From: Neorhizobium galegae | Lineage (GTDB): Bacteria > Pseudomonadota > Alphaproteobacteria > Rhizobiales > Rhizobiaceae | DNA: 64,000 nt | Direction: 5' to 3' | Assembly: GCF_017877055.1 (NCBI RefSeq) | Contig: NZ_JAGIPG010000004.1 | Span: 1 to 64,000 of the forward strand | Shown here: positions 43,154 to 52,379 of the stretch, in pieces | How positions within the stretch are numbered: position 1 is the first letter of the stretch | Layout: each line of letters opens with the position of its first letter | Notes under the pieces: generated by a model | Told to the model about the DNA's origin: nothing | Databases searched by the model: none | Seen by the model: the letters and a program-made list of their open reading frames with translations, nothing else | Translations under genes and position numbers: made by a program

Positions 43154-43918
43154 TCATGCCGAGGTCTTGCGGATGATGACCTGCCGGAACAGGTAGACAA
43201 GTTCGAACTTTCCCCTCTTCATTTCCAGAAAGCGGTGGATAGCATTCGCCGGATTGTCGTTCGCGTCGGCATAGTAGCCCCAGATATAGTCGTCGAATAT
43301 CATTATTCCGCCGGGCTTGAGTGCTGCAAAGCCGTTCACGGCATCCATCATCACGTCGTCCGCGAGATGCGAGCCGTCGATGTAAATGAAGTCGAACTTA
43401 AGGTCCTTTGGCTTTTCCATGAAGTAAGCGTAGGACGTACCCTTGAACTTGGTCATTCGTCCGGCATGACGCACGAGATTCGCATTGAACCGACCCTCGA
43501 CGGCCGACATCGCCTCTTTGTCGTGTTCATCAGAACCAGCCCAGGTATCCACACAGGTCAACGTCGCGTTCGGCAGCGTTTCGAGGAAGAAAAAAGCGGA
43601 CATGCCTTCCCAGCTGCCGATCTCGAGCGCCTTCAGGCCGGCTCTGCTGCGGAGATCGAAGCGATCGAACAACCACATCCAGATTGGAAGGTGACCGACG
43701 AACCAGTCATTGCTAAGCAGCAGGCCATTCACTTCAGACGCCACGAAGGCCTTGGTCGCAGGCTTGTATTTCTTCTCGATGCTGCGCCGCTTTCTGCGGA
43801 ACTTCATGTATTTGAGAACGATTTTCAGCCCTGAGCCGGACCGGAGCAGGAATTTGATGTCGGAAATCTCTTCGGCGATTGATCGGAGCAGCCTCGAGAA
43901 ACTCATTTTGCTTGACAC
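43154..43918 (-). CDS. Class I SAM-dependent methyltransferase
   Basis: The 254-residue protein has the SAM-binding motif LKALEIGSWEGMSAFFFLET, acidic motif II LTCVDTWAGSDEHD and DFIYIDGSHLADDVMMDAVN, matching Methyltransf_24 proteins found in polysaccharide clusters. GTG 43918 has AAGGAA nearby and is preferred to ATG 43906; a frame extending to 44272 overlaps the GT61 gene and is rejected. It would methylate a sugar of the surface glycan. Same strand as the GT61 and UXS genes. Confidence 0.85.
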   Translation of the reverse strand: MSSKMSFSRLLRSIAEEISDIKFLLRSGSGLKIVLKYMKFRRKRRSIEKKYKPATKAFVASEVNGLLLSNDWFVGHLPIWMWLFDRFDLRSRAGLKALEIGSWEGMSAFFFLETLPNATLTCVDTWAGSDEHDKEAMSAVEGRFNANLVRHAGRMTKFKGTSYAYFMEKPKDLKFDFIYIDGSHLADDVMMDAVNGFAALKPGGIMIFDDYIWGYYADANDNPANAIHRFLEMKRGKFELVYLFRQVIIRKTSA

Positions 43919-44106
43919 GCTATTTCCTTGCTTCGAATAAGACCCAGGAAGCCCAACAATCGGCTCGCTGGCAATCTCAACATCATATCTTCCGCCCGGA
44001 GGCCTGTGAAGCCAACCCGGGGGAGGATCCAGTGGAAACGGCAACAGTACAGATGCGGTGACCTTGCCGGCGGGCTCTGGAAATCGATGGGCTATGCAAT
44101 TTGTCT

Positions 44107-45162
44107 TCAGACCGAACCGCGTGCCATGGAGCACATACGTTCGAGATTTCTGTCGAGCTCTCCGGGGTCGACAATCATGTTGTCGTGATGGGATTCCAAA
44201 TGCGTGGAAGCAGTATCCGCCAGCATATAGTGGTAAGGATGCGACAGTGCCGAGGCGAGCGTAAAGTAGCAATTATTGGTCTTCGTATCCCGCGGATGAA
44301 TTTCCAGGATCGAGCCGCCTGGCGCCATGAACAACATGTTGACGAAGCCCGCGCCATGCGGGCCGGCAACCATGTTGCATTCACTTAGAAGCCGCACCTG
44401 CTCCGAGAAGGATAAGCTCTCGCCATGGATCACCTCAAAACCATGCCTGGAGAGAACCGGTACGATCTCGTCTTCATTCAGCACCCTTCTAACCGGCGCC
44501 TTGCTGCGGCTGATATAGATACGCCGGTCCGGCTTTCGCTCGGTCCCAAAGGCCTGGCGATATCTCTCCGCAACAGATCTGATCAAACGCTCGTTGTAAT
44601 TGCCCGTTGTGGCGGTGTGGGCAGGAAGTGCCAGCTTCTCAATGGTGAAAGTCTTTTCTTCCGGAATAAACGTCGTGGAACTAAGGTGGAATGGCAAGAG
44701 CGCCTGCTCGACAAAGGGAACGAATTGGAAAGAGAAGGGCAGGATCAAGTGGAGGTCATGATCCTGTTCCTTCGCCAGTTGAAGCCTCGGCATCGCATCC
44801 GTCAGCCAATGAAAATAATTGCGGCTCCAGTTGTCTGTGATCCAGGCCCCTTTGGAAATCCGCTCAATGGGCAGACGGTATAACGTCCCGAGCGCTTTCA
44901 GGCGCCGCATAACGCCAAGCTGGCGCCCGCTGGCAAAGCCGTCTTTCAACAAGGTGTGGCCTTGATAAAGCCAGCCATTGGCACGCGCGGTGATGTTCTC
45001 AAGCTGCAGAATCTGGCTTGCAGGGACATCGTAGCTCAGATTCGGCTTGAACAGGTCGGCATCTTTTTCCTCGAAGTTCCTTGGCAGAGCGCGGCTAACC
45101 ACCGTGGGTTCGTCCACCGTTAGAACGGCTTTATCCTGCGGCCGGGCAAAATGGTAAAACAT
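44107..45162 (-). CDS. Glycosyltransferase family 61 (DUF563)
   Basis: The 351-residue protein has WITDNWSRNYFHWLTDAMPR, RRIYISRSKAPVRRVLNEDE and AGPHGAGFVNMLFMAPGGSI, the GT61 signature including the GPHGAG loop. Characterised GT61 enzymes include xylosyl- and arabinosyl-transferases. ATG 45162 follows GAGGA; a TTG 15 bases earlier is the alternative. It lies with the UDP-xylose synthase gene, so xylose transfer is a reasonable inference. Confidence 0.88.
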   Translation of the reverse strand: MFYHFARPQDKAVLTVDEPTVVSRALPRNFEEKDADLFKPNLSYDVPASQILQLENITARANGWLYQGHTLLKDGFASGRQLGVMRRLKALGTLYRLPIERISKGAWITDNWSRNYFHWLTDAMPRLQLAKEQDHDLHLILPFSFQFVPFVEQALLPFHLSSTTFIPEEKTFTIEKLALPAHTATTGNYNERLIRSVAERYRQAFGTERKPDRRIYISRSKAPVRRVLNEDEIVPVLSRHGFEVIHGESLSFSEQVRLLSECNMVAGPHGAGFVNMLFMAPGGSILEIHPRDTKTNNCYFTLASALSHPYHYMLADTASTHLESHHDNMIVDPGELDRNLERMCSMARGSV

Positions 45163-45266
45163 CAAATCCTCGGACAATCAGTATTGGGGCGAGGTCGGCA
45201 AGCTCATCATTCCTCGTCACCAATAGCACCTTAACGTGCTGGCACCTTTGACCCAAAATCCGGGAT

Positions 45267-46214
45267 CTATCTTGCATGCGCAAGCAGTTCCTCGAAATAG
45301 GCGATCGTCTTCTCAAGTCCCGCCCGCAATTCAACCGTCGGCTGCCAGTCGAGAAACTGCTTTGCCTTGGAAATGTCTGGCTGACGCTGGATCGGATCGT
45401 CGGAAGGCAACGGCCTGAATACCAACTTCGATCTTGATCCGGTCAGCTCTAGGACGAGGTCCGCCAGACCCCGTATTGTGAACTCGTTCGGATTTCCGAT
45501 ATTGAAAGGGCCGACAACATCGTCTCCGGTCGCCATCATTCTCAGCATGGCTTCCACTAGATCGTCGCGATAGCAGAACGAGCGAGTCTGCTCGCCCTGA
45601 CCGAAAATGGTGATGTCGTCGCCCTTAAGAGCCTGAACAATAAAGTTGGATACTACACGGCCGTCATTTGGATGCATACGTGGCCCGTAGGTATTGAAAA
45701 TACGCACCACTTTCGTTCGTAGCTTGTGCTGGCGCCGGTAATCGAAGAACAGCGTCTCGGCGCAGCGCTTGCCTTCGTCATAGCAAGAACGGATACCGAT
45801 CGGATTGACATTGCCCCAGTATTCCTCGACCTGGGGATGGATGCTGGGATCTCCGTAAACTTCGGAGGTCGAAGCCTGCAAAATCTTTGCCCGTACCCGC
45901 TTTGCAAGCCCGAGCATGTTGATGGCGCCATGGACGGAGGTCTTGGTCGTCTGGACGGGATCGTGCTGGTAGTGAACAGGAGATGCGGGGCATGCGAGGT
46001 TGTAGATTTCGTCAACCTCAACATAGAGCGGGAAACAGACGTCGTGGCGCATCAGTTCGAACCGCGGATGGCCGATTAGATGCTCAACATTCCCGCGCGT
46101 ACCCGTAAAGAAGTTGTCGACACAGAGTACCTCGTCTCCTCGATCGAGCAGGCGCTCAACGAGGTGGGATCCGAGAAACCCAGCTCCACCGGTTACCAAT
46201 ATTCTCGCGGTCAT
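45267..46214 (-). CDS. uxs: UDP-glucuronate decarboxylase (UDP-xylose synthase)
   Basis: The 315-residue extended SDR begins TARILVTGGAGFLGSHLVER and has STSEVYGDPSIHPQ, the catalytic SCYDEGKRCAE (YxxxK) and RIFNTYGPRM, as in bacterial UXS. It decarboxylates UDP-glucuronic acid to UDP-xylose in the cytosol using bound NAD. ATG 46214 is preferred over 46235. It supplies the donor that the neighbouring GT61 gene may use. Confidence 0.93.
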   Translation of the reverse strand: MTARILVTGGAGFLGSHLVERLLDRGDEVLCVDNFFTGTRGNVEHLIGHPRFELMRHDVCFPLYVEVDEIYNLACPASPVHYQHDPVQTTKTSVHGAINMLGLAKRVRAKILQASTSEVYGDPSIHPQVEEYWGNVNPIGIRSCYDEGKRCAETLFFDYRRQHKLRTKVVRIFNTYGPRMHPNDGRVVSNFIVQALKGDDITIFGQGEQTRSFCYRDDLVEAMLRMMATGDDVVGPFNIGNPNEFTIRGLADLVLELTGSRSKLVFRPLPSDDPIQRQPDISKAKQFLDWQPTVELRAGLEKTIAYFEELLAHAR

Positions 46215-46497
46215 GCCTGCTTCCCTATAAGCCATATCGCCACCTAGCCGAGAAGCACTTTGATGTCAAAATCCTAGATAGCCACCATCATTTTGCCGGA
46301 TTCGCCGAATCCTGGTTTTCGTTCCAAAGAGGTGCCGCTTGACGACGATCGTTTTCGCCTATCCAGCCCCACGGCATCGGAAACCGGAAAAGCGGATGTC
46401 GGCTCCAGCGCAGTTGTGGAACCGTATGTGAAGCCGGCAGGAGCCAACGCTTGAACATCATCGGGAGGCAAATCAGAGCCGATATCCAATGCCGTTT

Positions 46498-48414
46498 GCC
46501 TCATTCAGCCCGCATGCGTCCTTGCAACGGGTGTGGAGAAATCGTGTTTGGCGTGGTTGGAAAGTGGTTCCCAAGCGTTTAATACGCCGCCTATGTGAGA
46601 ACTTAATCGTCGGGTGCGGCGAGCGGGAGCCCAATTGAGCGGCAAAAAAAGCAGGAAGAACCACCTGGATTCTGGCGCCGTGACCAGCGTCCTCAAGCGG
46701 GTGATCGCCGAAAACGGCAAGGATCATGTCCGCGGTTATGCCTTTGCGATCTTCTGTCTGGTCGCGACAGCCATGTCCACCGCCTTCACGGCGTGGATCA
46801 TGGAGTCGGTGGTCAACGAGGCTTTTGCCAACAAACGGGCCGACATGGTCCTCGTCATCTGCTTTGCGATCTTTGCAGCTTTCGTCATTCGCGGCCTGGC
46901 GACCTACGGGCAGGCGGTGACGCTCTCCAAGATCGGCAACAATATCGTCGCCCGTTACCAGCAGCGTCTCTATTCGCATCTCATGAAGCTGTCGGTCGGC
47001 TTTTTCGCGGAATCGCGATCGGCCCAACTGGCAGGGCAGATCGGCCAGAATATCGGCGGCATAAGGGACGTCCTCAACCTGGTGGTCACATCGACCGCGC
47101 GCGATCTGCTGACCCTGGCGTCGCTGATCGTCGTGATGATCTCCAAGGACTGGGTTCTCTCGCTGATCGTGTTTGCCGTGGCGCCGCCGCTCATTCTTGC
47201 GATCCGCTACCTGTCGCAGCGGCTGCGCAGCGTCACGCGCGAAGCCGTCGAGGTCAGCAGCAAGGTGCTGGGCGCCATGCAGGAGACCATCCAGGGCATC
47301 ACCGTCGTCAAGGCCTTCACCATGGAACAGCAGCTGGAAGCCAAGGTCCGGCGCATTATCGAGACGTCCGAAAGACAGAGCAACCGGATTGCCCGCCTGT
47401 CCGAACGCACCGCGCCGCTCACCGAGACATTTGCAGGCGTGGCGATCTCCAGCGTGATCGGTTATGCCGCCTTCCGTTCGATCTACGATAATGTCGCCCC
47501 CGGCGCCTTCTTCGCCTTCATCACGGCCCTGCTGATGGCCTATGACCCGGCCCGCCGGCTGGCCCGGATGCAGGTGCAGCTCGAAAGGTCCGTCATCAAC
47601 GCCCGGATGATCTACAACCTGCTCGACATGCAGCCGCTGCAGCGGGAAAATCCGAACGCACCCGACCTTGTCGTCACCAAGGCGCAGATCGAGCTGAAGG
47701 GCGTCGTGTTCGCCTATGGCAGCGGCCAGCCGATCCTCAAGGGGGTGGACCTCATCGCGGAAGGCGGCAAGACCACCGCCCTGGTCGGCCCGTCGGGTGC
47801 CGGCAAGTCCACGATCATCTCGCTGATCCCGCGTTTCTACGATCCCGCCGAAGGCCAGATCCTGATCGACGGACAGGACATAGCCCATGTGACCAAGGCG
47901 TCGCTGCGTCACAGCCTCGCCTATGTCACGCAGCAGCCCTACCTGTTCGAAGGAACGATCCGCGACAACATCCGCTATGGACGGCCCGAAGCCACCGATG
48001 CCGAAGTCGAGGAGGCCGCCCGCCTCGCCCATGCCCACGAGTTCATACTCATGCAGCCGGCGGGGTACGAAACCCCGGTCGGTGAAAACGGCATGACCCT
48101 CTCCGGCGGTCAGCGGCAACGCCTGTCGATCGCACGCGCACTCGTGCGCAACGCACCGATCCTTCTTCTCGACGAAGCCACCTCGGCGCTCGACAACGAA
48201 TCCGAGGCCGCCGTGCAAAGGGCCCTCGATTCGGCCATGCACGGCAGAACCGTCGTCGTCATCGCCCATCGCCTCTCGACCGTCGTCAACGCCGACAAGA
48301 TCATCGTCATGCATGAAGGACGGGCAGTCGAAGAAGGCACCCATGAACAGCTCGCCAACCGCAAGGACGGCCTGTACGCCCGTTTGAACAACCTAAAGGC
48401 CCCCGAAGAGAGTG
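46498..48414 (+). repeat. 1.9-kb direct repeat, copy 2 (ABC exporter)
   Basis: Second copy of the repeat at 41191-43107, same orientation, offset 5307 bp. The start boundary is GCCTCATTCAGCC at 46498; identity ends near 48414. Flanks differ completely, so the copied unit is the gene plus its leader. The interval between UXS and this copy (46215-46497) holds no gene I can support. Confidence 0.95.
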
Positions 48415-48425
48415 CACTCGAATAA
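46614..48425 (+). CDS. ABC exporter, fused permease-ATPase (MsbA type), copy 2
   Basis: A 603-residue copy of the exporter at 41307-43112, identical except at its C-terminus, which ends EESALE. Since both copies keep an intact frame, either the duplication is very recent or gene conversion keeps them equal. Both copies also carry the same 116-bp leader, so they may be expressed alike. Confidence 0.93.
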   Translation: MRRAGAQLSGKKSRKNHLDSGAVTSVLKRVIAENGKDHVRGYAFAIFCLVATAMSTAFTAWIMESVVNEAFANKRADMVLVICFAIFAAFVIRGLATYGQAVTLSKIGNNIVARYQQRLYSHLMKLSVGFFAESRSAQLAGQIGQNIGGIRDVLNLVVTSTARDLLTLASLIVVMISKDWVLSLIVFAVAPPLILAIRYLSQRLRSVTREAVEVSSKVLGAMQETIQGITVVKAFTMEQQLEAKVRRIIETSERQSNRIARLSERTAPLTETFAGVAISSVIGYAAFRSIYDNVAPGAFFAFITALLMAYDPARRLARMQVQLERSVINARMIYNLLDMQPLQRENPNAPDLVVTKAQIELKGVVFAYGSGQPILKGVDLIAEGGKTTALVGPSGAGKSTIISLIPRFYDPAEGQILIDGQDIAHVTKASLRHSLAYVTQQPYLFEGTIRDNIRYGRPEATDAEVEEAARLAHAHEFILMQPAGYETPVGENGMTLSGGQRQRLSIARALVRNAPILLLDEATSALDNESEAAVQRALDSAMHGRTVVVIAHRLSTVVNADKIIVMHEGRAVEEGTHEQLANRKDGLYARLNNLKAPEESALE

Positions 48426-48611
48426 AAGCCCCAGCCATGGTGGGCCAGGTCTGCAGGTTGTCTTCACCAAGGGCACGTTAAGTTCTCAAACCGTTCAGCT
48501 TGCCTTGCGGTTGAAAAGCGGGCAGGTCTCCCGGGCATCTCAGGGCCGAGAACGTGGCCTTCAGGTCGTCCGACGGAATGGTGGACGCGGGGCTGCGCGA
48601 GGGTACGGGCG

Positions 48612-49871
48612 ATGATCGAGGCGATAAAGCGAAAAAAACTTCTGATCGTGGAGCGAAAGCTCGAGCACAATCGCGGGCATCATCATACCCAGATTTCTGC
48701 ATTGAGCATGTTGCTCCCGGACCATGATACAAATGTCGTGGCTGGAGAATCCTATGACGGATTCCTCGGAACGGCTGCGGGAAAGCTTACCGCGAAGTCC
48801 ATCAAGCTCGCTAGGCTGCGATCGCGACTGCAATATGGGAATATGTCCCAAAGATTAGGCGCAATATTCGGCGCCGTTAAATCTGCGCATACGCTCCGCT
48901 TGCCCCTTTCGGCATTCGGGGCGCCACTGGCCGAAATATGCCGGAACCTGCAATTGGATCCGGGTGATCTTGTCATCGTGCCGACGGCAGACCTCGATAC
49001 TTTTGAGTCAGCCGTTGAGCTGACGACTATATTAGCGGATAAAGCACCCAGAATTTGCCTCCGTTTTCTCAATTCGGAACTGGGTGACCGAAACGAAAGG
49101 ATGCGCTCGAAGCGGATGAGTACGGTCCTCAGGACACTGCCGACGAATGTTTTCCTGTTCACCGAGACAGAAGAACTCGCCGCCTATTTCCGCGAGAACT
49201 TTGGCATGCCTGTGGAAGGCGGGTTTTACCTGCCTTGCAGCATGCCTGTCGCAATGACCCCCAGTGCCGGGATCGATCGGGGCGATAGATTTCGAATAGG
49301 CGTTTTCGGAGAACCGAGACCGGAAAAGGGCAGCCAAAGGCTTGCAGATATCGTCGCTGCACTTGCCGAGTTGGCGGAGGCCGGATCGACGGCGCCAATA
49401 GATTTCGTCATCCAAGGTTCGCCGGCGGATTTTCGTGAGGGCGGCGTCTACGCGGCTTTACAAGAATTTCTGAAGGGCGAGCGGAATGTCTTTGTTTCTC
49501 CGCAGGACAATCGTATTTCACCGGCGGAATTCGAACGGCTTTTTCATTCGGTAGATGCGGTTCTGCTGCCTTACGAAACGGCTATTTATAGCCTTCAGGG
49601 ATCCGGTGTCGTTCAAGATGCCGTCGCTGCGCACAAGCCGGTCATCCATACTCGAGGGATGTCGATGATGGCGTTTCTTTCCCACGGGAATGGCGTGGCT
49701 GCGACGACCGATCGGGAATTCGCGGAAGCTATCTTGCGCGTCGCCACCGATCCATCGAACTTTCGGGAGGGTACCGCCCGCGCAGCCGCTTGTTTCCAGA
49801 ACACCCTGGCCGCCAATCCGCTTCTGCGCGTCTTGGACCCGTCGTTGCATGGCCCGCAAGAGGGTTCATAA
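48612..49871 (+). CDS. Glycosyltransferase, GT4-like
   Basis: The 419-residue protein has an N-terminal LLIVERKLEHNRGHHHTQIS loop and a GT-B C-terminal part with RIGVFGEPRPEKGSQRLADI, VDAVLLPYETAIY and a late GVAATTDREFAEAI. It lacks a clean EX7E motif, so it is a distant GT4 member. It starts the glycan gene series after the second exporter copy. The leader 48426-48611 (186 bp) has no clear feature. Confidence 0.75.
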   Translation: MIEAIKRKKLLIVERKLEHNRGHHHTQISALSMLLPDHDTNVVAGESYDGFLGTAAGKLTAKSIKLARLRSRLQYGNMSQRLGAIFGAVKSAHTLRLPLSAFGAPLAEICRNLQLDPGDLVIVPTADLDTFESAVELTTILADKAPRICLRFLNSELGDRNERMRSKRMSTVLRTLPTNVFLFTETEELAAYFRENFGMPVEGGFYLPCSMPVAMTPSAGIDRGDRFRIGVFGEPRPEKGSQRLADIVAALAELAEAGSTAPIDFVIQGSPADFREGGVYAALQEFLKGERNVFVSPQDNRISPAEFERLFHSVDAVLLPYETAIYSLQGSGVVQDAVAAHKPVIHTRGMSMMAFLSHGNGVAATTDREFAEAILRVATDPSNFREGTARAAACFQNTLAANPLLRVLDPSLHGPQEGS

Positions 49872-50024
49872 ACGGCCATACCGAACCGGAGACAGGATCG
49901 GCCTTCTTAGGCCCGCCTGCCTGATTTGAGCTACGAAATCTTCTGGATGTCCCCAACAGGTGCTAGATACACTGCAACGGTAGGGGTATACGCTTCCGAT
50001 GGGCCACACATCCTGGGATGAAAA

Positions 50025-50501
50025 ATGATTAAGCGGATAAGTTTCAACGGGACAGAGATTGCGATCATCATATCCAGCAAATTCACCTCGCCGGGTGTGA
50101 CATTCGTGACGGATGGAAGCTATTCGCAGCAGCTGGCCTATATGAAACGCCCCGAAGGCGAATATATCAGACCCCATTATCACAATCTGAACGAGCGCGC
50201 GGTCCATCTGACCCAGGAGGTGCTCGTCATCAAGAGTGGCCGCCTGCGGGCCGATTTCTATACATCGGAACAGCAATATATCGGGTCGGAAGAGCTCGGC
50301 GCGGGCGATGTGCTGATGCTGACATCCGGCGGACACGCTTTCAAGATGCTGGAGCCCGTCGAGATGCTGGAGGTCAAACAAGGCCCCTATGCCGGAAACG
50401 AAGACAAAACCATCTTCGAAGGGGCCTCAGAGCAGGAAATCATCTCCTTGCCACCCACCCATTTTTCGATCGATCCAGACCAGAAGGTGAAGGCTCCATG
50501 A
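50025..50501 (+). CDS. Cupin-domain protein of polysaccharide clusters
   Basis: The 158-residue protein has YIRPHYHNLNERAVHLTQEV and ELGAGDVLMLTSGGHAFKML, a single cupin with HYH metal ligands. Cupins in such clusters are often sugar ketoisomerases or epimerases of the FdtA/RmlC sort, but the specific activity cannot be read here. It overlaps the next gene by four bases (ATGA), so translational coupling is likely. Confidence 0.7.
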   Translation: MIKRISFNGTEIAIIISSKFTSPGVTFVTDGSYSQQLAYMKRPEGEYIRPHYHNLNERAVHLTQEVLVIKSGRLRADFYTSEQQYIGSEELGAGDVLMLTSGGHAFKMLEPVEMLEVKQGPYAGNEDKTIFEGASEQEIISLPPTHFSIDPDQKVKAP

Positions 50502-51607
50502 TCCCCGTCAACACACCGTCATTCAAGGGGCGAGAAGCCGAATACCTCGCAGAGTGCATCGAGAGCGGCTGGGTCTCCTCCGAAGGTCCCTTCGTTCGCC
50601 GGTTTGAGAAAGCCTTTGCCGCAAAGGTTTCGCGCGCGGACGGCGTCGCGGTCGCGAACGGCACATGCGCCCTGGATGTCGCCGTCAAGGCTCTGAAGAT
50701 CGGAGAGGGCGACGAAGTCATCATTCCGACATTCACCATCATCTCCTGCGCCGCGGCCGTCGTTCGCGCGGGCGCGACACCGGTCGTGGTCGATTGCGAT
50801 CCCATCACCTGGAACATGACGGCAGAGGCTGTCGAGCAGCGCATCACGCCCCGCACGAAAGCGATCATGGTGGTGCATATCTATGGGCTGCCCGTCGATA
50901 TGGACCCGATCCTCGACCTGGCCAGGCGTCATGGCCTGAAAATCATCGAAGACGCCGCCGAGATGCACGGGCAGACCTACAAGGGAAAGCCCTGCGGCAG
51001 TTTCGGCGATATCAGCATATTCAGCTTTTATCCCAACAAGCATGTCACGACGGGCGAAGGCGGCATGGTCCTGTCGAACGACCCCGAACTGCTCGAGCGG
51101 TCGCGCTCGCTTCGAAACCTCTGCTTCATCGAGGAGCAGAGATTTGTGCATTACGAGTTGGGGTGGAATTACCGGATGTCCAACCTGCAGGCGGCGCTGG
51201 GCCTGGCGCAGGTCGAACAACTGGATGACGTCGTCTCCCGCAAGAGAGCGATCGGCGCGGCCTATGAAGAGCGCCTGGGCGACCTCGACTGCTTCGACAG
51301 GGCTCCGCGCTCGACCAACTATGCCGACAATATCTACTGGGTTTTCGGCCTCGTGGTGCGGCCTTCGGCGAAAAAGAACCGTGCCGAGATCGTCTCGGCC
51401 TTGTCCAGCCGGAAGATCGGCACGCGCCCATTCTTCTGGCCGATGCATCGCCAGCCGGTCTTCGAGAAGATGGGGCTTTTCGCAGGTGAACATCACCCGG
51501 TTTCGGAGCATATCGGCGCCAACGGCTTTTATCTTCCAAGCGGTCTCGGGCTGTCGGATGCGGATATCGACGAGGTCGCCAGTGCCGTCCGCGAGATCGT
51601 TCGATGA
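50498..51607 (+). CDS. DegT/DnrJ/EryC1/StrS-family aminotransferase
   Basis: The 369-residue PLP enzyme starts NTPSFKGREAEYLAECIESG and has ANGTCALDVAVKALKIGEGD, IIEDAAEMHGQTYKGKPCGS and the PLP-lysine motif SFYPNKHVTTGEGGMVLSND. Its pattern is closest to perosamine-synthase-like enzymes that aminate a nucleotide-bound 4-keto sugar. It overlaps the cupin gene before and the methyltransferase gene after by ATGA, so the three form one translationally coupled set. Confidence 0.92.
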   Translation: MIPVNTPSFKGREAEYLAECIESGWVSSEGPFVRRFEKAFAAKVSRADGVAVANGTCALDVAVKALKIGEGDEVIIPTFTIISCAAAVVRAGATPVVVDCDPITWNMTAEAVEQRITPRTKAIMVVHIYGLPVDMDPILDLARRHGLKIIEDAAEMHGQTYKGKPCGSFGDISIFSFYPNKHVTTGEGGMVLSNDPELLERSRSLRNLCFIEEQRFVHYELGWNYRMSNLQAALGLAQVEQLDDVVSRKRAIGAAYEERLGDLDCFDRAPRSTNYADNIYWVFGLVVRPSAKKNRAEIVSALSSRKIGTRPFFWPMHRQPVFEKMGLFAGEHHPVSEHIGANGFYLPSGLGLSDADIDEVASAVREIVR

Positions 51608-52377
51608 GCGTGTTCGCGAATTACGCGGAAATTTACGACACGCTCAATGCCGGCAAGGACTATGCGAAAGAGGCTGAGTTCGTCGCGCAACTGGTGCGGG
51701 AGATTGTCCCGGGCGCCCGCACTCTGGTGAATTTCGGATGCGGCACGGGCCAGCACGATCTGATGCTGGCCAAAAGCGGCTTCGAAACTCTGGGCGTCGA
51801 ACTGAGCGCCCACATGCTCGAGCAGGCACATGCGCGAGGCATGGAGGCCGATATCCCCGAAGGGCGCGCGCGCTTCACGCAGGGCGATTTCCGGAACTTT
51901 GAGGCCGGACGGTCGTTCGATGCAGTTGTCTCGCTCTTCCACGTCATGAGCTACCAGACCGATGAAGCCGACGTGGCGGCCGCATTCGCGACATTGAGCG
52001 CCCACATGTCAAATGGATCCGTCGCTCTTTTCGACCTCTGGCACGGGCCGGCCGTAGAGCATGTGCTCCCTGAAACCCGTATTCGCCGGGCCGAAAACGA
52101 CAATCTCAAGATCATCCGGATTGCGGAGCCACAGCACGATGCCAGCGCGCATGTCGTCACTGTCAAGTTCACCTTCTTCATCGAAGACAAGAAGACCGGA
52201 GCGATTTCGAGTTTCGAGGAACTCCATCCGATGCGGTATTTTTTCCCGGCTGAAATTCAAGGCCACATAGAAGCTGCCGGTTTGAAGCTGAAAGAGACCG
52301 GCGAGTGGCTGACCCGGAATTCGCCTTCGCAAGACACCTGGAGTGTCTATTATCTCGTTGAGAAAACCGGGCATTGA
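51604..52377 (+). CDS. Class I SAM-dependent methyltransferase
   Basis: The 257-residue protein has the SAM motif TLVNFGCGTGQHDLMLAKSG, VELSAHMLEQA, then TQGDFRNFEAGRSFDAVVSL. It is the type that methylates amino-sugars or sugars in O-antigen and antibiotic clusters. It overlaps the aminotransferase gene by 4 bp (ATGA). N-methylation of the amino sugar made by that enzyme is plausible but unproven. Confidence 0.88.
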   Translation: MSVFANYAEIYDTLNAGKDYAKEAEFVAQLVREIVPGARTLVNFGCGTGQHDLMLAKSGFETLGVELSAHMLEQAHARGMEADIPEGRARFTQGDFRNFEAGRSFDAVVSLFHVMSYQTDEADVAAAFATLSAHMSNGSVALFDLWHGPAVEHVLPETRIRRAENDNLKIIRIAEPQHDASAHVVTVKFTFFIEDKKTGAISSFEELHPMRYFFPAEIQGHIEAAGLKLKETGEWLTRNSPSQDTWSVYYLVEKTGH

Positions 52378-52379
52378 CG

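Noticed and set aside
43918..44272. Longer start for the methyltransferase at 44272
   Set aside because: The extra 118 residues overlap the GT61 gene in another frame and do not resemble a methyltransferase N-terminus.
43108..46497. Composite transposon formed by the two exporter copies
   Set aside because: The repeats encode a transporter, not a transposase, and lack terminal inverted repeats or target duplications.
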